This document shows, one piece after another, positions 1 through 12,903 of a DNA stretch of 64,000 nt. Origin of the DNA: Ehretia macrophylla (taxonomy: Eukaryota > Streptophyta > Magnoliopsida > Boraginales > Ehretiaceae); assembly GCA_037974665.1 (NCBI GenBank), contig CM075764.1:79252325-79316324 (forward strand), in the 5' to 3' direction. The position numbers were made by a program, and so were the translations under genes. Under the pieces are notes generated by a model. That model saw nothing but the letters and a program-made list of their open reading frames with translations. It searched no databases and was not told the origin of the DNA. Within the stretch, counting starts at the first letter, position 1. The number at the start of each line of letters is the position of its first letter.

Positions 1-2337
1 CTAAAGAGTAAGATCTTGAAAGTAGTGCATGGATACCACTAGGCCATAGCCGAACCATATATGTCCAACTACAAAACTTTTTACAAGGTTTAAACAAAGG
101 ATCAACATGCATATATTCAAAGATGTTCAAAACTAGATGTACATATACACATTATATATCATCTATATATAATGTAAATCAAAAGTTGTTCGGTATACCT
201 CTTGTAGACTCAAGGTTGATGTAGTTTGGAAGTACTTTGATGCTGTGAATTCCTTCTAACTTGAAGGGTCTAGGTAATCCACCAAGTATCCAAAGCTCAA
301 CCCAAGCTTGAAGAATTAAAGTGCTAGTCTTTCTTCAAGTTGTCTTTTGTATGTATGATGTTTACTACACAAAAGCAAAGCAAACTCCTCTATTTCTCAT
401 TATGGCCAAGAATGACACTTAGAGAAGAAGAATATGATAGCTTGTTATGCCTTATTTGTGTCATGTGAATGTTGTATGAGGGAGAGAGAGAGTTTCATTT
501 GTTATTAGCATAAAATATTATATTAGATTGCCCAATCATAATAGCTTCCTAGGATTAGAATGATTGCAATTGAATGGCAAAAATATAATCTTCTCTCTCC
601 TCATTGTGTTGGCCGAAAATGGTAGTGGAAAGAGAGAGAAAGTTGTCAACTTTTATGCATTATATAATCTCTATTATATCTTAATGTCATTCATGCATTA
701 AGAGCCAATCATTTTATTTCTCTTTCTTGATTCAAATAATTAAACCATGCATGACCTTGGATTGTAATCATTACAATCCAAGGGACACCTTTTTCTCTCT
801 CCTGCCACTTGGCAAAAAGGTCCTATCAAAAAGCAATGGCTATGATTCTTTTGTCTTTATTCAAAACTCCATCATATCCATTCAATTCAAAATCAAATGA
901 CTAGGATTGATGACATGGAAAATCCAATAGATTTCATATGCCACCTGTCAATGCCTAATCATTAATTGCAATTCACCTTTTTGACAACTAAGACGATGAC
1001 GTGACATTTCTCAAATTACATCATCATCACGCACATATATATATATAAACACCTTTATATATATATATATATGTATTATTTTTTTTCCCATTCTAATCTC
1101 TATTAGAATAAATATATTGAAACTACTTTTCAATAATTACAGTTTGGCCCCAAAAGTTTTGATAATTACAATTTGACCTTAAAACTTTCCAAAATTACAC
1201 TTTTGGCCCAAATACCAACATAGATGACTCTTAACACTTTAAAGCCACCAACCACATAATACAAGCTCCTGGTGAACTCATTCATGATACTTATTAGTGT
1301 GTGACCTTCTAAATTCATAATCACATACCGATGAGGGACTTGATAAACCTCCTTATCTATTTCAGAAAAGTCTCCGTCATTTACCGAAATACCCTCATGC
1401 TCATGAGTGTCGCACTAACAATGAACGTACCATGAGAATGTAAACGATAATGAAGATGACGTCTTTTATTAATCCATTTACCCGTCGAGAATTAGCGTGC
1501 AGTCCGATCCTTCTGTTAAAAGTGCCCCGATCAGGAAAGGACCATGAAATGGCTAAGCCCACATCCGATACTATGTATAAATTTGAATCGGTGAAACGAG
1601 AGATGACTACCATGGAAAAATCTCTTTCCATCACTTTATACTCGCCTTGGCCAAGGACTTCCTCGTTTACCAACCGATCTCAGATATCATAGAACATCGC
1701 CTCATGCCGGAGGTTAACAGATCCTATCTTGACAATTACCTGTCGGTTCATACCATAAGACTAAAACGCAAAAAGCCGTAACCCACCTTATGGAAGACGG
1801 GCATTGTCCAGACGCAGTATTTAGCCCTTGATATAACCGGCAGCCGCAGTTTCTCAAGTCTGAGGATTAATTTGCACAATTCTCAACTAAATAGTAAACT
1901 ATTAACCTGAAATCATGTAGTTCACTATTTATTGTCACATTCAATGATCTGTACACAGACGATCACTCATATGTTTATTAGTCCACATCATCATGATGTT
2001 CTGGCATTTCGCACGTCATCCTTTATCATTAACATTGCTATGTTAATCAAAGGTAATAACATATGATAACTCGTACTCGATTATTCTAGTCCCGGTTGAA
2101 TAATCTGAAGGGCTATGAATCGTTTCTTAATGTTTATCATATCGAAGAAAAAGTGCAAAATATCATAAACCCTTTAGAATATTTTTTTCTTCTCGGATAA
2201 ACATTAGGGACATATTCAGATCGAAGCAGAGAATATGAATATCCTAAAAATATCATCGTGTATAAAACACGTAAACATATTCTTATTAAACACTAATAAG
2301 GTCATCTCAAACTTTAGCATTAGGGCATATCCCAACA
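1..2337 (-). repeat. Element A 3' LTR (its last ~84 bp outside the window)
   Basis: This is collinear with 6770-9153. A visible difference is a short segment around 7321-7345 that is absent here near 548. An AT microsatellite lies at about 1037-1073. The reading frames inside are mirrored in the other LTR and show no family similarity. Confidence 0.88.
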
Positions 2338-2352
2338 ATCTCCCACTTGCAC
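2338..2352 (-). other. Element A polypurine tract
   Basis: Read on the minus strand this is GTGCAAGTGGGAGAT, directly abutting the LTR start TGTTGGG. It is the expected plus-strand primer for reverse transcription and fixes the orientation of A. Confidence 0.85.
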
Positions 2353-3859
2353 TAATGCTATCAACCATAGGATCTAGTGCATTTTACATTCGTATCTGTA
2401 TACTCATCTTCCCAAAGATGGTGATCAACTGTAGCTATTTTTACAAGATCAGTGGGTCAACTATAGAAACAACTATAGGATCTTTATCTGTTAATTCATT
2501 TTCTTATCAAGAAAGAAACTCTTGAATTGACTCTTTACAAGTTCGAACTCTTGATGAGATCAGGTTCTTTTAAGCTTGTACAAAAAACCTCTATGATAGT
2601 TACCATATCACATGATATCGGCTACTATCAATCGACAGAACCTCATAATTTCCAAACATCATAAAAGTCAAGTAGCATCTTTACTCAAATAATAACATAA
2701 CTATTATAGGTTAAAGTTCATATAGAGATTATTATAAAAATAAGATCACTAGAACTTATATGTATTCTCTCTGATATCTATCATGTAACTCATTATATCA
2801 TATCGTGCCAAGTACTTGCCATTGCATTAAAGGAGAATGCAAACAACAAAAGGATTAGGTGCAAAAACCATTCGCAACCTTTCCTTAATAGTTGAAAGGA
2901 AATCTACAAGAAAAGACAGATACCCTGTCATTAAGACTAGAGACCAAAATTTCTTGGATTTTTCCATCTCAAAGAAAACTTTAAGATCGTGACTAGGTGT
3001 ACAGGCAGTGAGAAAACAATCAATCATATTATTGTGCTTCATAGACATGATACAACAAGACATGATCGGTATACCCAAGATATTCATCATGATACAGAAT
3101 TTGGTTGGACCTTAGAGAATGAAGGTATCATAAATTCACAAGATCTATTAAGGGCAAAAACTCCCACTAACCTTTCTTATAAATTTAGATATCACCTTTA
3201 TTTATTAATGAAAACGATATCTATCTTTTCATTTTAACCATTTCATCATAGTTACCTTTCTCTAATGAAACTATGCATGAGGAGTTTAAATTCTATTTAG
3301 CCATAGAATTAAAACATGGTATAAGTTTAAAATCAATTTGAAAGATTTTGGTAATAAAAGATGCATTCTTCTTTTATAACCCAACATATTCCGAACAAGT
3401 CTCATAAGCTCCATTTCATTCAATTATTTATTTTGAACAAACTCTTTTGTCAAAAAGAATAATTAATCTATCAAACTCATTTAGATAGATAAATACAAGA
3501 ATTCTAGTCTTTAACTCTTGACCATTTCAAAGTTCAAGACAATATATGTATGATTTGGTTATTTAGCCATTTCTATAAATGCAAAGCAATGAACTATAAA
3601 TGTTTGAGTTTGAAGACATTCTTTCTTCCGATACGCATTCCGACCATTTCATTACCATTAATGAAAGATATACAAAATGCCAATCATTTCTTACAAAGGA
3701 TCATTTCCAAAATATCCTCTAGAAACTATTGAAAATACTCACTACTATTTTAAAGAAATAATCAAACTAATCTGAACATTTATAAACATTTTTCAAAATT
3801 GGGATCGCATACCAAGCTAATCCAAAATAACCAAATCATGCATAAACAGTGTCTACTAC
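2353..3859 (-). other. Element A interior between gag and polypurine tract, no gene seen
   Basis: About 1.5 kb of AT-rich sequence occupies the place where pol would lie. The short open frames (for example 2827-3090 on minus) have no motif of protease, integrase or reverse transcriptase. I see no recognisable content beyond its position in the element. Confidence 0.6.
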
Positions 3860-4606
3860 TTAATCCCCTCTTAATAAGAGATCTCCTGGTAAGAATGCCA
3901 CAACCCGGCTTCTCCTATGTCTCCTCCTCCTCCTTCTTCTGTATCTATTTTGACTGGGCTCAACCACAGAAGGAGATGACTCAACATGGGGATCGGGCCC
4001 TGCATCCAAACCAAGGTTCTGCCAACTAGTCAAAATATTTGGCAACTCATTCAGTGTGACCTCAATTCTGTGCACGTGAAAGTCCAAGATCAAAGGAGAG
4101 TAGGATGGTGGAAGAGACTGCAAGATCAAGTCTACCTGAAGTCGGGGATCCATAACGAAACCAAATGCCTCTAGTTGAGTTACCAAGTAAATCATTCTGA
4201 GGTAGTGTTGGCTCACGTCACCCCCTTCTTCAAGTTTCATACTAAAAAGCTCACGGGTCAACTAGAATCTCATAGACTGACTACACTCACCAAAGGATTC
4301 CTCCAAACAACAAATGATATCTACGGAATGAGGCAGCCCTTCATAAAATCGATGCAGATCATTGCTTATTGATGAAAAAATGTATCCCCTAACACGCATG
4401 TCATCCTGGACCCATTTATAGTAAGTGATCTTGTCGGTCTCGGAAATAGTCTCATCTACAGAAGCAAATGTCGGGACATCCAGAATATACTCAATTCTTT
4501 CAAAATGGAGGACTACCCTTAAACCTTTGTACCATTTTTCGAAGTTTGGTCCAACTAAATAATCATGATTAAGGATGGATAAAATAGGATTTATGAATGA
4601 AGCCAT
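3860..4606 (-). pseudogene. Copia-type gag of element A, interrupted by one in-frame TAG
   Basis: The frame runs from an ATG at 4606 to 3860 with one in-frame TAG at 4262-4264. The first half has the pattern of plant copia Gag: a short N-terminus, then GPNFEKWYKGLRVVL (the W-x(3)-L region), a leucine-rich segment and a long helix. The second half has a VSQHYLRMIYLVTQL region and LPPSYSPLILDF, as in the UBN2/gag-polypeptide family. It ends in a short arginine-rich tail with no zinc knuckle visible. Gag would package element RNA into cytoplasmic particles. With no pol behind it, the element would need enzymes in trans. The upstream 33 codons to 4705 lack gag similarity, so I chose the MASF start. 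Confidence 0.75.
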
Positions 4607-6670
4607 TAAACTGCATAAAAAGTAAATATAACAGAAAGTAAGATTGCAGGCTAATAAGAATATATGTAAAGCTATTAAATTGTAAGATATAATAGCTATT
4701 CCCACTATTTGTTTTAAATCTCATACTCCCTAAATGAGATAACATGAATCTATGAAAAGACTCTAAGTGGGATGACCAAGTTCATATGATCAGACACATT
4801 TCTCAAACCTTTGTGGCTATGTTGATTAAGTGATCTAGCTAGATTGGACCCGCCATCACTTAGTTATCCCTCAAATTGAATCAATAGCCTCAAGCCTTTG
4901 TGGCTATGTTGACTGTTAGATTTTGGCAGACAATCACATTACTATGTTTCATTCTATCGATTTTAATAAACTTACTTTGAAACATATCCTCTACCTTTGG
5001 GTAAAAAGGATCATATTCATTTGGGTCTTATTAAATATCTTAGGATGGCGGATGACTACGATAAAAACCCTTTTTTACCGTTTGAGAATCTAATATTTGT
5101 TTGCACATAAGGAGTAAATACAATTTCATCAAAACAATAAGCATTCTACATACTATTAAGCTAATAATCACAATTATAGCAATTTAAATAGTATGAATGC
5201 AAAGATATATGAATGGTAGATCATGGGCTTGACTTTTGGGCTTAAAGAAATAAAACTATTCTATTTAAAAGATCTCCAACACTTTGAAATCTTCATTGGG
5301 CCTCCAACTCCTTGGAAAAGTCCATTGGGCCTCCAATTCCTTGGAAAAGTCCATTGGGCCTCCAATTCCTTGGAAAAGTCCATTGGGCCTTTATCAAGCT
5401 TTCTCTTGAAGAATTACATAAAAGTCATCACTACATAATTCTCTCAAATGACAAGAAATAAATTGAGACTTATGTCTCAAATTATAACCCAATAACTTTT
5501 GACCCTAAAGCCCAAGTCCATGATCAAATTCACCACTTTCAAAATAATAAATATGCATGATTATTTATATCTCCATATAATAATCAACATATTAATTGCT
5601 AGTATTCAAGTTTAATATACTCATCAATTATGAAAGAATAAACTAATCCAATGCCCTTTTGCATAAATATAAAACCCCTTTTATACATGCAAGTCATAAT
5701 GGCCCATTAATTCATAACCCTTTATAATTAATAGTAATCACATGCAAGCCCAAAAACTTTAAAGAAAACACGAGTCTATGGCCCAATCACATAAGGTGGC
5801 CCAATAAGGTAAGGATCAAGCACAAGAAGATATATACAAGGCCCAAGCCCAATTCAAAATGTCTTACAGCCCATGTAAATTAACTTTAGCCCAATAATCC
5901 CATTTAAAAGTATTATATCAACATATAATATCTTTTAACTTCCTTTAAATTTAGAAATGACCAAATGTAACTAATTACATTATTTATAAATTCAAGATTA
6001 GAAGACAATGGCCCACATTATGTGAAATCTATTTTGCTAGTTACAAGACATATAGATAAGTTGCAGTTTTGATCATTAAACTCCTTTAATAACCAATAAG
6101 TCCTCAAATTTATCACATGCATGGTCATATTAAAATAAGTTTAAACTACCTTTTAAACTTTCATTTTAATACATGCAAATAATGGTCATATAGTTTTGAG
6201 GACTTCAAGGCACCTATTATCATCTTTTTTCTTGTACAACAAAAAGCAAAAACATTCCCACATCCAAGAGGGTTTTCGGCCATCTTAATAAAAAAGAAGA
6301 CTTGACTTTTCTAAACATGCAAAAGGGATCCTTTTGGCCATTATTAGATAGTCTTCTTTAATCAAAGTCTAAGATTACAATGTAAAGAACAAATCCATGA
6401 TTTAACTTTACAACTTAGCCTTTTAAACAAGAAGACATAATACCATAATATAACATGTGATTTTCGGCCATCACAAAATATAGAGACTATCATCCATGTT
6501 CTAAGTAATACTCATATACTCAAGATCTTCATACATTTACTAAGATCTACCTAGAACTTCTAACATGCAAAATCTCAATGCTAGCAAACGGTTCAACAAA
6601 GAGGCATATACATGGCCCAAGCTAGAAGTATATGCACATAAACAAGTTTAATGAACTTCTAAAACAAATG
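4607..6670 (-). other. Element A leader between primer site and gag, no gene seen
   Basis: About 2 kb of AT-rich untranslated sequence. It contains a direct repeat of CCTTTGTGGCTATGTTGA (4808-4825 and 4895-4912) and a 29-bp tandem array at 5294-5390. No coding similarity was recognised. Confidence 0.6.
5294..5390. repeat. 29-bp tandem repeat, about 3.3 copies
   Basis: Units starting CATTGGGCCTCCAA begin at 5294, 5323, 5352 and 5381, a regular 29-bp period. The copies are nearly identical, which suggests recent slippage. It lies in the A leader and creates the spurious plus-strand open frame 5223-5438. Confidence 0.9.
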
Positions 6671-6685
6671 CACTCTGATACTACT
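6671..6685 (-). other. Element A primer-binding site (degenerate)
   Basis: On the minus strand this reads GTAGTATCAGAGTG just outside the LTR end. It matches the plant Met-tRNA primer site TGGTATCAGAGC with a few changes. Confidence 0.75.
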
Positions 6686-7830
6686 TGAAAGGTAAGAATA
6701 ACTATAGATCTACATCTAGCAACGGAAGCAAAGACAATAGTATATGATCATATCACCATATAACATAAGCTAAAGAGTAAGATATTGAAAGTAGTGCATG
6801 GATACCACTAGGCCATAGCCGAACCATATATGTCCAACTACAAAACTTTTTACAAGGTTCAAGCAAAGGATCAACATGCATATATTCAAAGATGTTCAAA
6901 ACTAGATGTACATATACACATTATATATCATCTATATATAATGTAAAACAAAAGTTGTTTGGTATACCTCTTGTAGACTCAAGGTTGATGTAGTTTGGAA
7001 GTACTTTGATGCTATGAATTCTTTCTAACTTGAAGGGTCTATGTAGTCCACCAAGTATCCAAAGCTCAACCCAAGCTTGAAGAATTAAAGTGCTAGTCTT
7101 TCTTCAAGTTGTCTTTTGTATGTATGATGGTTACTACACAAAAGCAAAGCAAACTCCTCTATTTCTCACTATGGCTGAGAATGACACTTAGAGAAGAAGA
7201 AGATGATAGCTTGTTATGCCTTATTTGTGTCGTGTGAATGTTGTATGAGGGAGAGAGAGAGTTTCATCTTTTATTAGCATAAAATATTATATTAGATTGC
7301 CCAATCATAATAGCTTCCTTGTCTTGAGAAGCCATGCACATCCTAGGATTAGAATGATTGCAATTGAATGGCAAAAATATAATCTTCTCTCTTCTCATTG
7401 TGTTGGCCGAAAATGGTAGTGGAAAGAAAGAGAAGGTTATCAACTTTTATGCATTATATAATCTCTATTAAATTTTAATGTCATTCATGCATTAAGAGCC
7501 AATCATTTTATTTCTCTTTCTTGATTCAAATAATCAAGTCATGCATGACCTTGGATTGTAATCATTACAATCCAAGGGACACCTTTTTCTCTCTCTTACC
7601 ACTTGGCAAAAAGGTCCTATCAAAAAGCAATAGCTATGATTCTTTTGTCTTTATTCAAGACTCAATCATATCCATTCAATTCAAAATCAAATGACTAGGA
7701 TTGATGACATGAAAAATCCAATAGATTTCACATGCCACATGTCAATGCCCAATCATTAATTGCAATTCACCTTTTTGACAACTAAGACGATGACGTGGCA
7801 TTTATCAAATTACATTATCATTACACACAC

Positions 7831-7871
<41 letters not shown>

Positions 7872-9153
7872 AACACCTTTATATATATATTATTTTTTTG
7901 TCCACTCTAATCTCTATTAGAATAAATATATTGAAACTATTTTTCAATAATTACAGTTTAGCCCTAAAAGTTTTGGTAATTACAATTTGACCCCAAAACT
8001 TTCCAAAATTATACTTTTGGCCTAAATAGCAACATAGATGACTCTTAACACTTTAAAGCCACCAACCACATAATACAAGCTCCCGGTGAACTCATTCATG
8101 ATACTTAGTAGTGTATGACCTTCTAGATTCATAATCACGTACCGTTGAGGGACCTGATAAATCTCCTTATCTATTTCAGAAATGTCTCCGTCATTTACCG
8201 AAATACACTCATGCTCATAAGTGACGCACTAGCAACGAATGTACCATGAGAATGTAAACGATAATGAAGACAACTTCTTTTATGAATCCATTTACTCGCC
8301 GAGAATCAGCGTGTAGTCCGATCCTTTTGTTAAAAGTGCCCCGATCGGGAATTGACCATAAAATGGTTAAGCCCACATCTGATACTATGTATAAATCTGA
8401 ATCGGTGAAACGAGAGATGACTACCATGGAAAAACCTCTTTCCATCATTTCATACTCACATTGGCCAAGGACTTCCTCGTTTACCAACCGATCTCAGATA
8501 TTATAGGACATCGCCTCACGCCGGAGGTTAACAGATCCTATCTTTACAATTACTTGTCAGTTCATACCATAAGACTAAAATGCAAAAGGCCGTAACCCAC
8601 CTTATAGAAGACGGGTATTGTCCAGAACGCAGTATTTAGTCCCTGATATAACCGGCAGCCACAATTTCTCAAGTTTGAGGATTAATTTGCACAATTCTCA
8701 ACTAAATAGTAAACTATTAATCTGAAATCATGTAGGTCACTATTTATTGTCATATTCAATGATCCGTACATAGACGATCACTCATATATTTATTAGTCCA
8801 CATTATCATACTGTTCTGGCATTTCGCACACTATCCTTTATCATTAACATCACCATGTTAATCAAATGTAATAACATATGATAACCCGTACTCGATTATT
8901 CTAGTCCCGGTTGAATAATATGAAGGGCTATGAATCGTTTCTTAATGTTTATCATATCAAAGAAAAAGCGCGAAATATCCTAAACCCTTTTAGAACATTT
9001 TTTTCTTCTCAGATAACATTAGGGACATATTCACATCGAAGCGGAGAATATGAATATCCTACAAATATCATCGTGTATAAAACACGTAAACATATTCTTA
9101 TTAAACCCTAATAAGGTCATCTCAAACTTTAGCATTAGGGCATATCCCCAACA
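6686..9153 (-). repeat. Element A 5' LTR, 2468 bp
   Basis: It runs TGTTGGGG...CTTTCA on the minus strand. It is the copy adjacent to the primer site, hence the 5' LTR, and it matches 1-2337. Part of it is also related to 63236-64000 (element K). Confidence 0.88.
7823..7871. repeat. (AC)n(AT)n microsatellite in the A 5' LTR
   Basis: A run of AC dinucleotides passes into a run of AT dinucleotides. The other LTR has only AT repeats at this place. Confidence 0.9.
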
Positions 9154-9516
9154 GTTTCATATAAGCTAGTTATAACAATTAAAACCATATAAACAACCAA
9201 CTCACACAAGACACTTCGATCACATTAAACACATTTGTCACACAATACACATTAATCATATAATGCACATTGGCTGCATACAACACATCGACTACATGAG
9301 GCACATTATCACACAAAGCATATTGATCACATAAGTTCACTTAACATATAAGGCATATTGATCACATAGAAAGTTAGTCACATAAACAAGTTAATCACAT
9401 AAACATATTAACATGTAGTTCACTTTACACTTAGCACATACATTCATGTCAAGACCACTACCCACATTCCGAGGATACCCCGGCTTACAAGCAAATCATG
9501 CTCTGATACCATTTAA
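9154..9516 (-). other. Element D leader with Met-tRNA primer site
   Basis: GCTCTGATACCA at 9500-9511 is the minus-strand primer site TGGTATCAGAGC. The rest is AT-rich with many loose copies of CACATAA, as also found between primer site and gag in C and I. No coding sequence is seen. Confidence 0.8.
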
Positions 9517-9537
9517 TGTCACGCCCTAACTCGACCC

Positions 9538-10540
9538 TGTAACGACCCTAACCCGGCCCTTCTCAAGACTGAGTCAAAGTCTACATTTACTGTCATTGCG
9601 GTCTCATGTATAAACATTTCATAACATTAAGAGAAGTAAAGTATAAAGATATTTAATAACAACTACCTATTAAACAATAATCTTGGTGCATAGGGTGTTA
9701 TATCATTTGAGACCTAAGAACTACTCGACTATCATACAAACTAGGGTTTCAGCACAACTACCCTTTTACCCAAGAGTAATACGAACAACTCTAACTTTTA
9801 CAATTTGGATCGAAATATGACAGGCAAAGTACTTCAAGCATGTAGACATTCAGCATATAAGGTCAATTCTTACTTCAAGCTAAGCTGCAACTACAAAAGG
9901 GAAGGGGGGAGAAAAGAGGGTGAGCTCTTGGGAAAGCCCAGTGAGGATGGAATAGAAGAGTTTTAAAAATATTTTTGGTCAGGCCCCTTTTGAAAATCAT
10001 GATGCAGTACATGTATGATAATATCCACATATAGTAAATGTCAAGATATAGTATCATATGATAACTAGTATTAATAATAGTAACATTTAGTGGCATATAT
10101 CCACATCAGATATCAGCCTACTCTCCGTAGGTGGAAATGCCAAGCGAGAGTAGGATACTACTCTTCGAGGGCGATACCAAGCGAGAGTAGGAACAATTGT
10201 TAGATTGATCATTTTCACATGGTGGCCGGCCGGATCAAGATCACAACTTCTTATCTCTCCCAATAGGGTACTCCAGATTGTACCTGAAATCTACGACCCA
10301 TCTCCCCGAAGGTGGAGATTGCCAAGCGGGAGAGGGAATACGTCCACGATAGACACAAGAGCACCGACAAGCCCTATGCCGCTCTGTGTTGGTGCAAGCT
10401 ATCGGGCCTAAGGTTGCAACCCCCAAGTACACACAAGCATACACAAGTATTCACGTAACACACAATTAACAATTATTTGTACAATTTATGATCACGCACT
10501 TTGATAAACACGTAGGTGGAGAACAACAAAAGAGGTTGTT
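9538..10540 (-). repeat. Element B 3' LTR, first segment (interrupted by C)
   Basis: Aligns to 22915-23856, with some length differences. Inside are segments also found in the F and G LTRs: GGGTCGTAG followed by a GGAGTACC-like stretch, and the palindrome GGTTGCAACC near 10413. The LTR stem-loop arms lie at 10524-10538, at the point where C inserted. Confidence 0.85.
10524..10538 (-). other. LTR stem-loop of element B (interrupted by C)
   Basis: On minus, CAAC-CTCTTTT-GTTG, the B version of the shared LTR hairpin. The right arm on plus (GTTG) overlaps the C target duplication TTGTT/TTGTC. Confidence 0.6.
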
Positions 10541-10933
10541 TGTAACGCCCCAACTCGACCCCACCTACGATCAGTCAGGATGCAACAGAATTTCGGCAGT
10601 ATAACGACAGTAACACGGACATCAGAGCTCTAAACCAACCCTTTAGAACTTCACACAACCAACTCCAAAGATCAACAACAACTCCATAACCATGTTAACA
10701 ACATTCAACGCAACCATATCCATATATTAACATTCTTCCATTAATTTATTCATAAGTTATACACCTCTATTCCAACATCATATATAGGCTATGTCATACA
10801 TTTGCAAAATGGATTATAACCAGTCTAGTAACCTATTCATGTTCCAAAAGAAAGACGACTAAACTAGCATTACATAAGTCATTATCTTTAGGTAAGTTAA
10901 ACAATACAATATATTACAAAAACTAAAACAAAC

Positions 10934-11026
10934 TCATGGAAACGACTCTGGCACATAAGACTCGTCCACGAATGGCACATTCTCAACTTCCTGAGGCATG
11001 TGCCCGTAATCCGGTTCAATAACACC
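10934..11026 (-). CDS. Conserved 30-residue LTR mini-frame, C 3' LTR copy
   Basis: Reads GVIEPDYGHMP, then a QEVENVPFVDESYVP block, and ends PESFP and TGA. Copies in C's other LTR, both LTRs of I, and L have the same 31-codon length. C and I differ mainly at third positions and by conservative swaps (D/E, Y/F, V/M). The frame begins right at an acceptor-like AG with the first codon split after its first base. No ATG precedes it, so translation would need an upstream exon; function unknown. Confidence 0.4.
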   Translation of the reverse strand, partial: GVIEPDYGHMPQEVENVPFVDESYVPESFP

Positions 11027-11441
11027 TGCTTGCAGATAACGAATGAGTGTGAGCTTATATAAAACAAGCCAAGTGAGGATTCGATAGATCTTTTAAAAGT
11101 ATTTACTATATCCCTTGGAAATCATCCCTTGAGCAGTAAACACACAATGAATATGAATAACACTACACGTACAACAATAGTAATAACCAATCAATAAGGA
11201 TACTCTAGTTGGTGTAGCTCCAAATGCCATCACGATCTCAATTATCTTCTTATAACTCCCATAATACACACCCAAGGTACCTCATCTAGCCCCTCATTCC
11301 ATGGCATCTTTGCCCATGCGAGCTGGGGATAGTTTATGATAGTTATGCCGTTATCAACCTGACAACCTAATGTTGCCCGAGATGTGTCACACACTATCAA
11401 GACTCATGATAATAATAATAAACATTCATATCACAGGAGGA

Positions 11442-11457
11442 CAACAAAAGTAGGTTG
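11442..11457 (-). other. LTR stem-loop, C 3' LTR
   Basis: On minus, CAAC-CTACTTTT-GTTG with an 8-nt loop, about 430 nt before the acceptor-like site. Confidence 0.6.
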
Positions 11458-12903
11458 CCTATCTCCCGGCATCATCAATAATCAATCAGTTAACATCATT
11501 TCTATAACATAACATCAACTAATAAAATAAACAACTAACAACTAAGTTAGATGAAAAAATAAGCCACCTAACTTAACATGCATTAAACCACACAATCAAT
11601 CCCGAATTTGACCATCAACAACCCAAGATTCAACCACTCAAACACCACCCAAACAACCAAAGAAATAGTTCAACATTTAAAGAAAGACTACACAAATTTC
11701 CAACAATCATAACTTACAATCTACTAATCCAATAACCTCCAAACCAATTCCTATCACTCATTCACTCATGCATCTACATTAGCCCCCTCGGAAATCAACC
11801 ATAACCCATCTAAAACAAGCCCGACAACCCTAATTCCACAATGCACTAAGGCTGAATTTTTCAGACTTTCGCCACGACATCACAATCAAAATTTTGGTAT
11901 TACAACATTACTACCCCGCAATTAAGAAACGTTTAGAAGCTATAACCAACCAATTCCAACCACTACAACAACAATTATTCAACAACAAGCCAAAAACTCA
12001 ACTTTAATACCCGAAAAATAGAAATACATGCTACTACCGTTCAAAATAACTATAAACTTATATAAACAATCCTTGGCATCTATTGAGCAATAAACTAACA
12101 ACAATTTAGCATTTCATAGGATAAAAATTCAATTATATGAATTGACATAAAAATAGCATTTTAAGATCTAGAATTTTTCTCTCACCTTTGATCTGAAACA
12201 AGGTTAGAAATGCGTGCAATAGGTGCCCAACAAGCGGAATCTAACTTGGTTTGCAAAGCTTTGGACAAAAACTAGGTTTTCTAATGAAAAATTGATTTGA
12301 AAAAATTGAAGAAAACTCTCTTTTTCTCTCCTATGGCTCATGGCTATGTGTGTGCAATTGTGTGGTGTTTTTTTTGCTATTTTAGTGTGTGTTGATGCAT
12401 ATAAAGCAAAGGTCAACAAAATTAAAATGGTCAAAGTTGATTTCTAGTCTTTTAATTAGTATTTTTAGTCTTTTAATTTATCTTTTAGACTATTTTTGCT
12501 CACCTACATGCATTTAACACTTAGACTATTTTCAGGTAGTATATTTTTAGTTGACAAGGAGTTTCACATGCAAACATTTACACCCGACTCGGTTAAAAAC
12601 TCGATTTTCGCAAAAGAAAATGTAAAAATCTTTAAAATTCCTAACCCGATTTGAAATCCATTTTAATTAGACACGGGTCTATTAATATCCGAGGAATAGA
12701 TTTTAAGACGTTTAAAATACCCGTGTAAAAATTTTAGCGGACATGTGTTCAAAATACTATTCACAAAAACCGACGATAAAATTTTCAATGCCGTTTTTTA
12801 TAAAAATTTTATGAATGTACACATAGCATGTAATAGAAATATAAATTACAGAATTAGCACATTCTAACTCATATAATACATAAACAGGTCAAAACACGCA
12901 GTT

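Larger units (their letters stand above)
1..9153 (-). mobile_element. Element A: gag-only Ty1/copia-type LTR retrotransposon, cut by the left window edge
   Basis: Two long direct repeats (1-2337 and 6686-9153) flank an interior of about 4.3 kb. On the minus strand the LTR starts TGTTGGG(G)ATATGCCC, is preceded by the purine tract GTGCAAGTGGGAGAT and ends CTTTCA, next to a degenerate Met-tRNA primer site. About 84 bp of the left LTR (the counterpart of 6686-6769) lies outside the window. The only coding remnant is a broken copia-type gag; no protease, integrase or reverse transcriptase was found on either strand. This fits the non-autonomous TR-GAG class. The LTR start resembles Angela/BARE-type copia LTRs, so that lineage is likely but not proven. 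It is inserted in the leader of element D; its target-site duplication cannot be checked because the left end is outside the window. Confidence 0.85.

Noticed and set aside
2827..3237. Overlapping frames on both strands in A's interior
   Set aside because: No similarity to copia pol domains; chance frames in AT-rich DNA.
5223..5438. 71-codon plus-strand frame
   Set aside because: Created by the 29-bp tandem repeat in A's leader.
12204..12434. 76-codon minus frame starting at an ATG in the C 3' LTR, a possible first exon for the mini-frame
   Set aside because: It stops before the donor-like site, its ATGs are not kept in C's other LTR or in I, and its frame does not match the acceptor phase.
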